64,000 nt of DNA from Scolanthus callimorphus (taxonomy: Eukaryota > Cnidaria > Anthozoa > Actiniaria > Edwardsiidae). Every line of letters starts with the position of its first letter. Position 1 is the stretch's first letter. The translations under genes were made by a program, and so were the position numbers. Of the stretch, positions 24,501 to 34,669 are shown in pieces. The DNA lies in NCBI GenBank assembly GCA_033964015.1, contig JAWWUD010000110.1, forward strand, positions 62,001 through 126,000. The letters are read 5' to 3'. The notes beneath the pieces are model-generated. The model searched no databases. It had not been told where the DNA came from and was given only the letters and a program-made list of their open reading frames with translations.

Positions 24501-25230
24501 CTAAGCCATAAAATGCGAAAGAATTTTGCACGCGCTTTGAAGGTTTTCCAGATAACCCTGATTTGTATAGCGACGCTTTGAGCAAAATTATTCCATTGTA
24601 CGAATTCTCGATGTTTAAACCGTCCACTGCATGGGATATTGTAATCTTACTTCGTAATGTCTGATTAATTAGAGGGCGCCAACTTTTCCCTTGCAGGGAA
24701 ATATAAAGGAAAAAAACAAATAATGCTCTCACTGTTGTTGCTATGCTCCGTTTTAGACTGCCTTCTCAAGTTGAATACTAATTTGTCTCTTGAATCAATT
24801 AAATTGGAGCTTGAACGTACAGCGCAGAAGCGCACTTCAGTTTCCTCATTAACGTGGTTCGTAACCAATGTGACGTCATTGCTGACGTCATGCCATTAAC
24901 CATGTGAATTGGTGCACCGCGAGCACCCTTTCCTCCAAGATAACTTTAACTAAATTCGGTCGCCTAGCGACGTTGCCTTCTCGAGATATTGACTTTTCTA
25001 GCTGTGCTGACGTCACTGATGACGTCATGACCACATGACCATGTCACAGCATCCCCCTTATTACACATACACGACTCACAGGTTGACTTTTTTCAACGGG
25101 TTCAAAGGCGTGTGACCGCCTAGACTTGGGATACCTGTGTTACGGATGGGACGGACACACACAGAATGACCGCTATAGGTTTTATTCAGGAAATAAAAAT
25201 AAAAAATCATATCTCCGGAAAGAAAGCTTC
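21517..25230 (+). mobile_element. CRE-satellite element, plus orientation, split by a nested fold-back insertion
   Basis: The element starts TTAAAGCGGAGCTCGAATCA at 21517 and contains about 120-base units built round GATATTGACTTTTCTA, GACGTCAT dyads and GCCACGTGACC. The same left end and units occur in reverse at 55.2-55.9 kb. The unit array is interrupted at 21840/24873 by the fold-back element and resumes at 24873-25040. The tail (GGACACACACAG... TATAGGTTTTATTCAGG near 25180) also matches the 55-kb copy. No protein is encoded. Confidence 0.75.
21841..24872. mobile_element. 3.0-kb fold-back element with 454-bp inverted arms and ACGTC target duplication
   Basis: Arms 21841-22294 and 24411-24872 are inverted copies beginning CACATTGGTTACGAACCAC. 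They are flanked by ACGTC on each side (21836-21840, 24873-24877). Dropping the insert joins the surrounding satellite into a normal unit, supporting a real insertion. The 2.1-kb centre has no recognised transposase. A 91-codon minus-strand frame (22718-22993) is unrecognised. Superfamily unknown. Confidence 0.75.
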
Positions 25231-25335
25231 AATAACGACCAAATTTGACAAAAGTTGCCTTTAGATGGATAGTCAGTGTGGGACTGACTCTTTTTACTTA
25301 TTACACCATCATATCCGAAGGCTTTCATCAGCTTA

Positions 25336-25875
25336 TTAAGGTGGATCGACCCAGTAATTTTGCACCCATGCCAACCAATTTTGAACCTTTCATATAAAAT
25401 CAGGTTGAATTCTATCGCGCAGCTAATATAACACACATACTACCAATAGACTGAAATATATGTCAGTACAAAAGTTGGGGAGATCGGAGCTAGTATCACG
25501 TGTCAATCGGGCCACGCCTATTTTTACTCTCACCCAGCCCTGATTTATAAATCCTAAAATATCTTCAGATCGGGCTTGTAGAATTTAGTCAAACTTCGGC
25601 TACACGTAGGCAATCAGTCAATCTCGAGGTACCGTAGAGCATTTATCGAAAAAATGTTGGTACAGTCTGAAACTGGGGTGAGAGTAAAAATAGGCGTGGC
25701 TTGATTGTCACGTGATACTAGCTCCGATCTGCCCAACTTTTGTACTGACATATATTTCAGTCTATTGGTAGTATGTGTGTTATATTGGCTGCGCGATAGA
25801 ATTCAACCTGATTTTATATGAGAGGTTCAAAATTGGTTGGCATGGGTGCAAAATTACTGGGTCGATCCACCTTAA
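25336..25875. mobile_element. 540-bp palindromic MITE bounded by TTAA
   Basis: TTAAGGTGGATCGACCC at 25336 is answered by GGGTCGATCCACCTTAA ending at 25875. Arms of about 205 bases (to 25540 and from 25671) surround a 130-base centre. TTAA at both ends is the target site of piggyBac-type elements, but the tip GGTGGATCG is not a known piggyBac terminus, so the class is tentative. No coding. Confidence 0.75.
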
Positions 25876-26640
25876 GGTGACGGCAAACTATAATTTTTTG
25901 AAAAATTACTCTTTTAGCAAATGTCTATATCAGCTTTAAGTCTTCCCGCTTTCACGAATCTTTTCAAAATATATTCCTGAATCCCTAATTTGTTTATCAA
26001 GGTTATATAGTTAATAAGAGAAAGGTATATTTCAATTAAAACTACTTGATGACCATGTGACAGGACGAAACTGACCATAATGGTACGTAAATCAGGGGCG
26101 TTGTTAGGGGGTTCTAGAGTGCGTGAACCCATTTTAGGATATAGTAAAATACTGGTCGATACTATTGTATTTTACTAGGGCTACTGGTGAAGTGTTAGTT
26201 CAAATGCGTCATAGGAGTTTTAACGGCAAAATACAATATTTTCACGGCAAATATAGATTCATGTAACTAGTTTTTTAAATGATTCCTTCTTTCGTCTACA
26301 TCTACATCTACATCGTTGACAGATTTAGTTATTACCTGAATTGATTGTTCTAAGTATGCAGCAATATATTTATTTCTTGTAAACAATTATTTCAAATTAT
26401 TTACTGTTTTAAGTGGTATTTATAAAACGGCAATCAAATCCAAAAGTTGGAACACTTTGCCGGGCGAACACGTTCTCCCCGCCCTCCCTTCAATGTTGCC
26501 CAAAATTGTGTCCAGTATTATTTCCCGCTCAACATTGGGAGGGGAAGGAAGGACTAGGTGTTCCAATGACTTATGCATTTGGTTGTACACCCATGATTAA
26601 CAAGGTCATGACCTCAATTATCACGCTATTGTCGCTACGG
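25876..26640. other. Unassigned DNA
   Basis: No gene recognised. Contains a short CTACATCTACATCTACATC microsatellite near 26295. Confidence 0.4.
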
Positions 26641-26689
26641 TGATGGTACAAGTAGTATTCATTCAAGTGCTCGCTTGTCTCAGTAATCG

Positions 26690-27795
26690 TATGGAGACTT
26701 ATCCCCACGGGGAATATTTACACATGTTATCCTTTGTGTTTTTGTGCCAGTCTCTCTTATGTAACCTTATGGAGACTTATCCCACGGGGAATATTTACAC
26801 AAGTTATCCTTTGTGTTTTTGTGCCAGCCCCTCGTATGTAATCTTATGAAGACTTCTAAAATTCATGAATTATTCATCAGGTTTGTGACCAATGGGTGAA
26901 CCCTATTGTGGTCACGTGCCGTGTTTATAACTACGATAAAGACACTCATGTTTAATTAATGAGTGTCTATATCGTAGTTATAGACACAGTACCCGGATGA
27001 AGTGCCTATTTCGACACTTCAAAGCTAGGTATGCACTTCTTTTCCCGATCCTACGCATTAGGTGAAATTTTTTAGGATTTCGTGAACACTGGTCACCAAA
27101 ACCACAACCCTAATCCATGTGGGATGCTTATTCTGTATGTGCGCATGTTTGGTTCTGTTTCTGCGCATCCTTGGCGTCTACGTCACACTAGCCATACTCT
27201 GTGGGTGTCGGAATTTTTTCATGACTACATTTTATTTTGTTTGAGAAAATTGTTTGAATGAATTCTTTACAGTTTCCTAGTCTTTTGATAAAAAGAATGC
27301 GTCAAACTCTGTCGAATTAGATGACTAGTTCCTTAGTTGACTTCATGACGGTGTACACTATGTATAGCGCCTAGTCCTTTCTACTCGTAAAATTAATTTC
27401 GTATTGACTAATTCAAGTTATAAATTTCCGTATCTGGTAATATAAATTTCAGAAGTGATTTAAAAAACACTCCAGCTATAAATACCACTTATCCCACGGG
27501 GAATATTTACACAAGTTATCCATTGTGTTTTTGTGCCAGGCTCTCGTATGTAAATCTTATGGAGACTTATCCCCACGGGGATTATTTACACAAGTTATCC
27601 TTTGTGTTTTTGTTCCAGGCTCTCGTATGTAATTTTATGAAGACTTATCCCCACGGGGAATATTTACACAAGTTATCCTTTGTGTTTTTGTGCCAGTCTC
27701 TCTTATGTAATCTTATGGAGACTTATACCCACGGGGAATATTTACACAAGTTGTCTTTTGTGTTTTAGTGCCAGGCTCTCGTATGTAATCTGATA
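26690..27795. repeat. 78-bp tandem array (2 + 4 copies) split by a 0.63-kb insertion
   Basis: Units such as CCACGGGGAATATTTACACA followed by AGTTATCCTTTGTGTTTTTG start at about 26705, 26782, 27493, 27573, 27651 and 27729, a 77-80-base period. The unit carries CCCCACGGGG, a short palindrome. Because 78 is divisible by three, long in-frame repeats arise on the plus strand (CHGEYLHKLSFVF-like); they are not taken as protein. The array is interrupted at about 26855-27487 by DNA containing a hairpin. Confidence 0.85.
26921..26987. repeat. Hairpin with 29-bp arms inside the array insertion
   Basis: GTGTTTATAACTACGATAAA...CTCAT (26921-26949) and its reverse complement (26959-26987) flank a 9-base loop. 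It probably belongs to the inserted MITE-like sequence at 26.86-27.49 kb. Confidence 0.75.
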
Positions 27796-27799
27796 AAGA

Positions 27800-28212
27800 C
27801 AGCTGTACATGACGCGGACGCACGACCAGATCTCACGGATGAACTGTCACGTGAAGTGGCCGCTGGACCACGTGACACCCCTCATGACAGGGTGTCAATT
27901 GTTTCCGAAGAAAGTTCCACTCTCGGGTCATCTCCTCCTGAACCGGAACATAGGTATTTTAACGGATGAAGGAATACAGCATGTTAGACTCTGTTACTGT
28001 TGATTTAAATTCCTTTTCTCACAGCGAGAACAATAAAACAATAAGTGAATTCGATCTTCTCTGCATCTCCATTATTACTAGTGCCACACAAAAGTCCCGG
28101 CGTTTCAATTATTTTCGATTAATGAAATTCTGAGTTTATTTTTTTATTTTTTCTGATATTGCGAGTGCAGTGATGTGTAGTGATGGGTATTTTTAACTTT
28201 GTTATATTGCAG
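27800..28212. other. Unassigned DNA, probable intron end of the downstream exon
   Basis: A 64-codon frame at 27809-28003 is not recognised. The stretch ends with a pyrimidine-rich acceptor, ATATTGCAG, at 28204-28212. Confidence 0.4.
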
Positions 28213-28817
28213 TACTGCCGATTCGGCACACCTCGCCCGTAATGCCTCCCCGGCTCGCACGCTGTCATATGAAGACGACTTTGAAGAAGAGGACGTCCCT
28301 TTGAACGAAACCGAGGCTTACAAGAGACTAATGTCCAGCGCTCAGTCCGACCCCGACCAATCTAATTATATACTTGGGGAGCCTGGGTCCAGAGAGGGTA
28401 GCGAGGGTGACGAAAATGATGACATAGAACGCACTTTAGCAAGAAGTATTTCCCCACCAGCAATGTCACCTAGACAAGAGTCACCCGTCCATAAAACTCC
28501 TGACAAGAAAAAACAAGCTCGACAGCGGCCCAAGTTGTCACTCTTCAAAGAAGGTGCAGGACGTCTTGGTATTTCTCATAGGAGTGAGGACTTTGGAGAA
28601 AGCTGGAGTGCCGTAAGTGGAAAGCTATCCGCCTCTCTTAAGTCGGACAAGTCAGATATAACATCACGGATGGAGTTGACGGAATCAGACAGTTCTATCT
28701 CACCACCGCTCTCTCCCGATGGTGCGCCTTCTTATGTCCCGTCATGCATTAGTGGCGTTAATGGCGCTGACAGTAAATCGCAGGAAACGCCGGCTGCCAA
28801 GATGAATAAAAAGCCAG
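28213..28817 (+). CDS. Internal exon of an unrecognised host gene
   Basis: An open stretch of about 201 codons is bounded by a TTGCAG acceptor at 28212 and an AG|GTAAAG donor at 28818; the outer codons beyond the donor look less protein-like. The peptide is acidic at first (TLSYEDDFEEEDVPLNETEA), then Ser/Pro/Lys-rich with SPPAMSPRQESP and KLSLFKEGAG, which looks like a disordered linker of a large cytoplasmic protein. No catalytic domain is visible. The phase is 2 at the 5' border. No partner exon was found in the window, so the gene must have long introns or the exon is orphaned. A ciliary or centrosomal scaffold is possible from composition alone, but I do not recognise it. Confidence 0.6.
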
Positions 28818-30185
28818 GTAAAGATGTTACATCACTTAAAGGCGTTCCTCATGCACGAGAGCAGCGCCAGGCCCTATTAATCAGCTTCATTTTTGATGAA
28901 GCTAGGTTGGCCTCGCCAAGGATCCCAAATGTGCATTGAAGGTGTTTATCGATATGATGCGTGCATGTTTTTACTTTCGTCCAGGCCGCTAACTAACGCT
29001 TGTTTGTTTTATATCAACTCAACCTCGTCGGCACGGGATGGAATGCGAAATAATGAACAGCATTAAAATAAAATCACTAAACCAGGAGCTTTCATCTTTG
29101 GTACTGGGTCCGTAAGGCAGCGTTTTTCTTGACCTATCTATTTTTAGAACAAATTTGGCGCGAATCTTTGCAGAAATCGTCCAATCAGCATCCAGTGACC
29201 TTCCAGATCTCAATATTGTATAAATTATCTCCATCGATAAAGATGGGGGAAAGAAGCGAAGAACTCTGCGAGTCAAATTCCTATGTAAATGTCTAAGATA
29301 TTTCACTACTCAATTCGGTATCTAAGATAACAATTATAGCCAACCTCAAACTACCCCGCGTTTTTTCCTCCGCCGCAGTCTTGTGTTTCGGCACAGTGCA
29401 GACCTTTTGGGGAACCAGCAACAAATTTAAAATGCAAATTCGCATCTAAAAATAACTAGGTCAGGAAATACGCTACCTCCATATAGGTTTAGATGAAAGC
29501 TCCTATTGATGGGGTCCTGCTAAACATGATGTTTTGGTCTCGTAGGGACGCTTGCAAATAAGGCAGGGGCCGCACTTGACAAACTTTTCTGACTTTGCGG
29601 TCAGAATTTGCTAGAAAAGTTAATTTCCTAATGCGACCGTCACTTTGCCAGCGAACTAAAACTTTGTCAGCTGACCAAAACACAAAGGCGCCGACGAGCA
29701 GCCTTTTGGCTGTCTTTTTTCTCAATGTTTTGTAGAACAAAAGAATTTGCTGTCAATCATTTACCACAAATAAAAACCCTAGACAGAAGCAGAAATAACA
29801 AAACGGCGGCAAATTATTTCACGCTAGTGCGACCACAATCTTTGGAGCAAAACACTTTGCCTTGAATTTTTTTTGCTGGGAAATTCTGTGAGTAGTATAG
29901 TATGCACCGAATTAGCCGTTGTTAACTCGTGGGTTACTATGGTAACCCCGAGTTGTAGCGTCATTCCTAAATGGAGGAATGCTCACCATGAATAATTTAA
30001 CGATATTTTTGATAATATTACTTCAAATTGACCTAAAAACATTCAAAATATCTGAACTATCAAGACTACTAGTCAGGATAAGGATTAATACATCGTTTTA
30101 GTATATTTTTATAGTATATGCCTCGTTCTATTAAAGATTAATACTATTAAGGTACGTAATCAATAAAACGAGCTGTCCGAACCAG
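28818..30185. other. Unassigned DNA, possibly intronic
   Basis: No coding exon, repeat array or transposon end recognised. Open frames on the minus strand at 29019-29306 and 29489-29740 have no domain. Confidence 0.35.
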
Positions 30186-30190
30186 CGAAT

Positions 30191-30262
30191 TCACTCATAG
30201 CGTAGTGGTTAGGGTTTGGGTATAGCAACTGGAAAGTTACAGGTTCGAACCCTGAGATTTTC
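30191..30262 (+). repeat. tRNA-derived SINE head or tRNA pseudogene
   Basis: TAGCGTAGTGG (30198-30208) fits the pol III A box and GGTTCGAACCC (30242-30252) fits the B box, 33 bases apart as in a tRNA. The acceptor stem does not pair, so it is not a working tRNA. A T-rich tract follows at 30271. Confidence 0.65.
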
Positions 30263-30354
30263 ATAATTCTTTTTTTCATTTCTGTAGGTGAGCGCTTGTT
30301 TAGAAAAAAATTCTAAGTGCCAGTGAGCATTCCTCGATTTAGGCGTGTGTAGTT

Positions 30355-30502
30355 GTAGTGGGGACCCGATGTCACTCAATCCGGTGTTAGCTTCCCCATC
30401 CACTTTGCCGTCGGTCACCCATCCAAATACTAACCTTGCCGGATCGTGCTTAACTTTAAAAGATTGCCCGAGTCACGCGCTTACCAACTGCGCCACGGGG
30501 AC
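30355..30502 (-). repeat. Chimeric tRNA/5S rRNA-derived SINE
   Basis: On the minus strand the first 40 bases (GTCCCCGTGGCGCAGTTGGT...) are the 5' half of a tRNA, with a clear A box. The next 50 bases (30461-30411) match 5S rRNA internal-promoter sequence: AAGTTAAGC, then GGTTAGTATTTGGATGGGTG. So a tRNA head is joined to a 5S body. 5S-derived and tRNA-derived SINEs are each known; the fusion order seen here is unusual. It may still be driven by pol III. Confidence 0.75.
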
Positions 30503-30719
30503 TTGGTGACGTAATCTCGTCACTCAGGAAAAACTGATTATATGTGTCTGGTTGGTTTTCTGTCTCACAAGTTCAGTGTTTTGAAACGCTTAAAATTACT
30601 CTTACGTTAACAATATTCGACCGATGTGAATGCTCTCATGACCGTGAGATACGAATCTCCGATGTGAATGCTCATGACCGTGAGATACGAATCTCCCAAA
30701 CCGGCAAACTGTTCACTGG

Positions 30720-31075
30720 ACTTATATCTTCCCTAAAGCCGAAAATCACGACTTTTACTCATCGAACATTGTTGTATCGTAACCCGTCAACGGTTTCAGT
30801 TCGCAGCTTGAAATTAGCCGAAAATCACGACTTTTACTCATCGAACATTGCTGTTGTTGTCTTTGTTGTCTTTTACTCATCGAACATTGTTGTTGTGATG
30901 CTAATGTCTTTGTCAATGAATCGTATCCCGTCAACGGTTTCAGTTCGCGGCTTGAAATTAGCCGAAAATCACGACTTTACTCATGGAACATTGTTGTTGT
31001 GATGCTAATGTTGCCAATGAATCGTATCCCGTCAACGGTTTCAGTTCGCGGCTTGAAATTACTCTTACTACCAGA
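30720..31075 (-). repeat. Degenerate tandem array, family shared with 12.3 kb
   Basis: Units containing GCCGAAAATCACGACTTTTA, CTCATCGAACATTG and CCCGTCAACGGTTTCAGTTC recur at about 30738, 30817 and 30960 with variable spacing. The family is seen in the other orientation at 12.3 kb. A shorter doublet (GTGAATGCTC...GACCGTGAGATACGAATCTC) is at 30625-30690. Open frames across it are repeat by-products. Confidence 0.7.
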
Positions 31076-31282
31076 CTCGTGTTTTAAAGTGCTAGTATGA
31101 CCAAAATTTGACTTCTTTTTCTACCATTTTTTCCGGCCTAGTACTTTAATTATCCACAATACAATCTTGCTGAGTGGATTTTAGTGAAAAATTCCGCCCG
31201 GAATAGAAGGAAAAACGGCTGCGAAAGGTACAGTTTTTTCGTCCGCCATTAAAATTTTATGTTCCAAAATTCGAGCCTGTAA

Positions 31283-31516
31283 TGCCTGGTGCACACTAGC
31301 GACATAACGACATAACGACATAAGCGCGCGCTCTCTTATGCTCTTATGTACAAGTGTGAACATCCGACATAACAACATAACATCGACATAATGACATAGA
31401 CATAACGACATAAGAGAAAAAACATGTTTTTTCTCTTATGTCGTTATGTTCTTATATCATTATGCGCTTATGTCGTTATGTCGTTATGACGTTATGTCGC
31501 TAGTGTGCACCAGGCA
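31283..31516. mobile_element. 234-bp MITE with TAA target duplication and internal GACATAAC repeats
   Basis: Termini TGCCTGGTGCACACTAGCG and its complement are flanked by TAA on both sides (31280-31282, 31517-31519). The interior is built of GACATAAC/GTTATGTC octamers that themselves fold (AGAGAAAAAACATG/TTTTTTCTCT at the centre). A 3-bp TAA duplication is typical of PIF/Harbinger-derived MITEs. Confidence 0.8.
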
Positions 31517-31519
31517 TAA

Positions 31520-32785
31520 TTAAAAATGACAGCGGTTATAGCAGCCTCGTTTTGAATCGTGACGCACTTTTATCCCCCTGAGCATCCAGGCCTCTTATTT
31601 GTTATTGATACGGCTCATTTTGGAGCACACTGAACAATATGAGTGAGGTTTCAAGAAATGAGGTTGTTCTCGATCTTTTTGCACGTTTTTGAGGAGAAAT
31701 GCAGGGCGACCTTGTTTTTTATCATTTTGTTGCTGATTTTTTCACATCTGTTAATTGTTTATTTGCTTAAATCAGTTCAGCACAATTTGTTGTTCAACAA
31801 TGTCAGACAGCTCCGATGAAAATCAAAGTGAAGGGCAATCAGAAAATTCCTTAAATATTTTATTTAGTTTTCAGGAACATTGTTTTTGCAAAACAGAGCT
31901 GAGCGCGCGCTCTGTTGAAAGTGGCGTGATCTTTGTCAGCAGCGCGCGCGTGAACAATTTTGTCAACAGCTGAACATTTACATCAAACTCCAGACTTTTG
32001 TTTCCTGATTTGTTCATGTTTTAATGTTTGTTTTGCGAAATTCATCTTACGGAATGGTAACAAAAGTTCATAACAATAAATCTGCAGGTGGAATGACTGA
32101 GCTTTGCTACAGGAAAAAAGATGCGACGGTCACGTTTGTGTGTAATATATTTACCGTTAGATTTTGAGATTTTTGTTGTCCCGGCAATGGATGGGGGATA
32201 AAAATACGTCACAAATTGTAGCCTGGCCTCTGACTTGGTAACCAGGTAGTAGGAACAGTCGGTTTTAATGGCGACTCCAAGATGGCGGCCGTGTGACCGT
32301 ATTTTGATGTTTTCGGCGGCAGAAAAAAGGACTATAGAGTTAATGTTATCAACCAAAGTTTGGGGAAGATGTTTTCAATGCCTTATAGTACAACATAGTA
32401 GATTTATAAGAAGGATACAATTTTGGTCATACTCGCACTTTTAAAGTGCCGAGAATCTGCCAGCTGCTGCACTCTCGCCACTGCTAGACTGTTGTCACGC
32501 CGAAGGTTATGAAATATTTTTTGGAATCTTAGTAGTGGTTATGGCTCATTATTATACATTGTACAACCCCACCCATTCAATATGAGAGCCTTCCCCTGCC
32601 CTCTTTACTCTTCATTACCCACGAGTTGGCGATAGCTTATAGCTTTGATTTTGTGGCGGAATACTAATTTTGTGGCAGAATATATAATGAGCTTGATGAC
32701 GTCATGATCTATGTTTAGCTTTTTCCGGTCACGTCAGAGCCACGTCAGGAATGTTGAGGCGGCGGTCAGGAATGTGAAGAATGTA
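31520..32785. other. Unassigned DNA
   Basis: Short frames on both strands (31755-31973, 32042-32356) show no domain. TGGCGGAATACTAATTTTGT at 32653 matches a motif at 59.03 kb, so part of this is dispersed repeat. Confidence 0.35.
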
Positions 32786-33205
32786 AGGTATCAGGTTACC
32801 TACAGTGATGTGGATATACGCTACTAGGGCTATCAGGTTACCTATACTTATGTGGATATACGCCACTAAGGGTATCAGGTTACCTACAGTGATGTGGATA
32901 TACGCTACTAAGAGTATCAGGTTACTTATAGTTATGTGGATATACGCCACTAAAGGTATCAGGTTACCTACAGTGATGTGGATTTACGCCACTAGAGGTA
33001 TCAGGTTACCTACAGTTATGGGGATATACGGCACTAGGGGAATCAGGTTACCTACAGTGATGGGGATATACGCTACTAGGGGTATCAGGTTTCCTATACT
33101 TATGTGGATATACGCCACTAAGGGTATCAGGTTACCTACAGTGATGTGGCGCTAGGGGTATCTGGTTACCTACTGTGATGTGGCGCTAGCGGTGTCAGGT
33201 TACCG
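32786..33205. repeat. 42-bp minisatellite, about 9-10 copies, open on both strands
   Basis: Unit: TATCAGGTTACCTACAGTGA followed by TGTGGATATACGCTACTAGGG-like sequence. The 42-base period is divisible by three, and no stop falls in at least one frame on each strand, giving peptides of repeated 14-mers (MWIYATKGIRLPTV in one direction). There is no promoter or fitting gene context, so I do not call it coding. Confidence 0.85.
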
Positions 33206-33354
33206 CATCTCCGGATAAGTAATGACGTCATAGGCTATTTTTAGTAACACATGATTTATTTCTCTTTATTACCCATTACTATTATCCCTTATTACATAAA
33301 ATTCTATTACATAAAATACTACCACTAGGGTAAATAAACGCTTTTTAAGATTGG

Positions 33355-34221
33355 TTACAAGTCTAAAGTTTGTTCACTAGTATTCTTGACTTGGGGTAGA
33401 GTTTTCCACTCATCTTTTTTCTTGTTGTAATACGATCCCGCCATGCAATCATAACACCGTAGAAAAGACCCCTTCCAGGCTTTTCCCATGGGTGATTGGT
33501 TTTGACAAACTGGGCATTGGTAGAGTTTGTCTTTTTCGTAACGTCCGGATATTTTATTTTGCCACAGGCACTTTCCACACCCAGCAATATCGATGCAATA
33601 AGAATTGTTCCCTTCACAATGACTGCATAAACCATCGACTTTCTTTTCAATGTCACCCGAGATTCCATCCCCCTCTTGACTCTTTTTGTCGTCACTGAAT
33701 TGGTCAGTTTCCTCATCACTGGATCGCTCCTCTTCTTCATCGTCGCCAGATTGGTCAGTTTCTTCAACACTGTCATTATTACCGTCAGTTTCATCATCGC
33801 TAGATTGCTCGATTTGTGTCTTCCTGCTTTCATAGGTAACTACATCGTTCAAAGCTGCTTTATTACGGATCAATATTTTATCAACTCCTAATTCTGCCAG
33901 TCCCTCGAGAAAAGACTTTAAGCCTTTTGGAGGTGAAATATCTTCGTTGAAAGGTAGTAATACGAACTCTACAAGATCAGCAATAACTGTGTTTGGAATT
34001 CTTCGCTGACGACGAATCATTTCCCCGTTAGGCGACCAAAACAAAATATCTTTAGAGGTGGCTATACTGTGCAGAAGGGCACCTTGATAGGGAACAGCAT
34101 TTGAAATCTGAGTCAACACGTCTTTGATTCGAGGTTCATCTTTTGTCTCCCCGTGCTCGTGCTCGTGCTCATCCTCGTCATCGCTAGACATATCGCTATC
34201 TGAGTCCAGTGAACGTTTCAT
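33355..34221 (-). CDS. Acidic zinc-binding protein of an endogenous Maverick/adintovirus-like element
   Basis: A single-exon gene of about 288 residues. The chosen start is the ATG at 34221 (MKRSLDSDSD), with A at -3; upstream in-frame codons lack an ATG and lie at the expected transcription start. The N-terminus is acidic (DSDSDMSSDDEDEHEHEHG). Residues about 30-125 form a folded-looking domain with RRIPNTVIADLVEFVLLP and FLEGLAELGVDKILIRNK. This resembles an uncharacterised small protein I associate with cnidarian Maverick/Polinton elements. A second acidic stretch follows, then four Cys pairs (CSHC, CGKC, CPVC, CYDC) in the last 85 residues, probably a double zinc ribbon. A TATA element is at 34265-34275. 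Function unknown. Confidence 0.7.
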   Translation of the reverse strand: MKRSLDSDSDMSSDDEDEHEHEHGETKDEPRIKDVLTQISNAVPYQGALLHSIATSKDILFWSPNGEMIRRQRRIPNTVIADLVEFVLLPFNEDISPPKGLKSFLEGLAELGVDKILIRNKAALNDVVTYESRKTQIEQSSDDETDGNNDSVEETDQSGDDEEEERSSDEETDQFSDDKKSQEGDGISGDIEKKVDGLCSHCEGNNSYCIDIAGCGKCLWQNKISGRYEKDKLYQCPVCQNQSPMGKAWKGSFLRCYDCMAGSYYNKKKDEWKTLPQVKNTSEQTLDL

Positions 34222-34264
34222 GGTAAAAACCAACCACAAATGAATTGTTCCTCAAACGTGACTT

Positions 34265-34275
34265 CTATTTATACC
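34265..34275 (-). promoter_or_regulatory. TATA module of the acidic zinc protein gene
   Basis: GGTATAAATAGAAG on the minus strand, about 45 bases before the ATG at 34221. It is the same module as at 34626, 43225 and 61348. Confidence 0.65.
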
Positions 34276-34276
34276 T

Positions 34277-34591
34277 TCAGAGCAGCAATGCTAAAACAGG
34301 GACCAGCAGGTCTTTGACAAACCCTCCCCCTTTTTGTAACAAGATTTGCTTTTTTTCTTTGAAAGGGGTGGAACCACTAGCCAAGGTGCTTAGATCCTCC
34401 CCTTGTCGTCTTATGTCACTAAACTCATCATCACTTAATGGAATATATCCATTTCCAACATTATGGGCAATCTGAGTTAGAGCATGAACTTGTTCTAGGG
34501 TGGCTGTGTCGAGAAGGTATTGACGCTGATGTGGCGGGCAACTACACAAGGCTTGGAGAAAGCCTACGTTGTTCTTCACTACTCGAGACAT
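34277..34591 (-). CDS. Small protein with hydrophobic C-terminus, Maverick/adintovirus-like (pX-like)
   Basis: The gene has 104 codons, starting MSRVVKNNVGFLQ, with its own TATA box 36-45 bases upstream. Layout: an N-terminal helix-rich part (FLQALCSCPPHQRQYLLD), a LTQIAHNVGNGYIPLSDDEF block, a basic stretch (STPFKEKKQILLQKGGG), and a strongly hydrophobic end (LLVPVLALLL). This layout, especially a KK..LLxKGG motif followed by a hydrophobic tail, is what I know from a recurrent small ORF in Maverick/Polinton elements that has been compared with adenovirus pX. The assignment is from pattern memory only. It sits 56 bases upstream of the acidic zinc protein in the same direction. Confidence 0.6.
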   Translation of the reverse strand: MSRVVKNNVGFLQALCSCPPHQRQYLLDTATLEQVHALTQIAHNVGNGYIPLSDDEFSDIRRQGEDLSTLASGSTPFKEKKQILLQKGGGFVKDLLVPVLALLL

Positions 34592-34625
34592 GGTCGAAAA
34601 TTAATCACAACCCCAAATGGAGCTC

Positions 34626-34638
34626 CTATTTATACCAT
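34626..34638 (-). promoter_or_regulatory. TATA module of the small hydrophobic-tailed gene
   Basis: GGTATAAATAGGAGC on the minus strand, about 40 bases before the ATG at 34591. Immediately upstream lies a GGA-repeat tract. Confidence 0.65.
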
Positions 34639-34669
34639 TTGTGAAGTTCATAGAAAACAGATGAAGAAG

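Noticed and set aside
32805..33155. Repeat protein of 14-residue units
   Set aside because: Follows from a 42-bp satellite open on both strands; no start context, promoter or domain.
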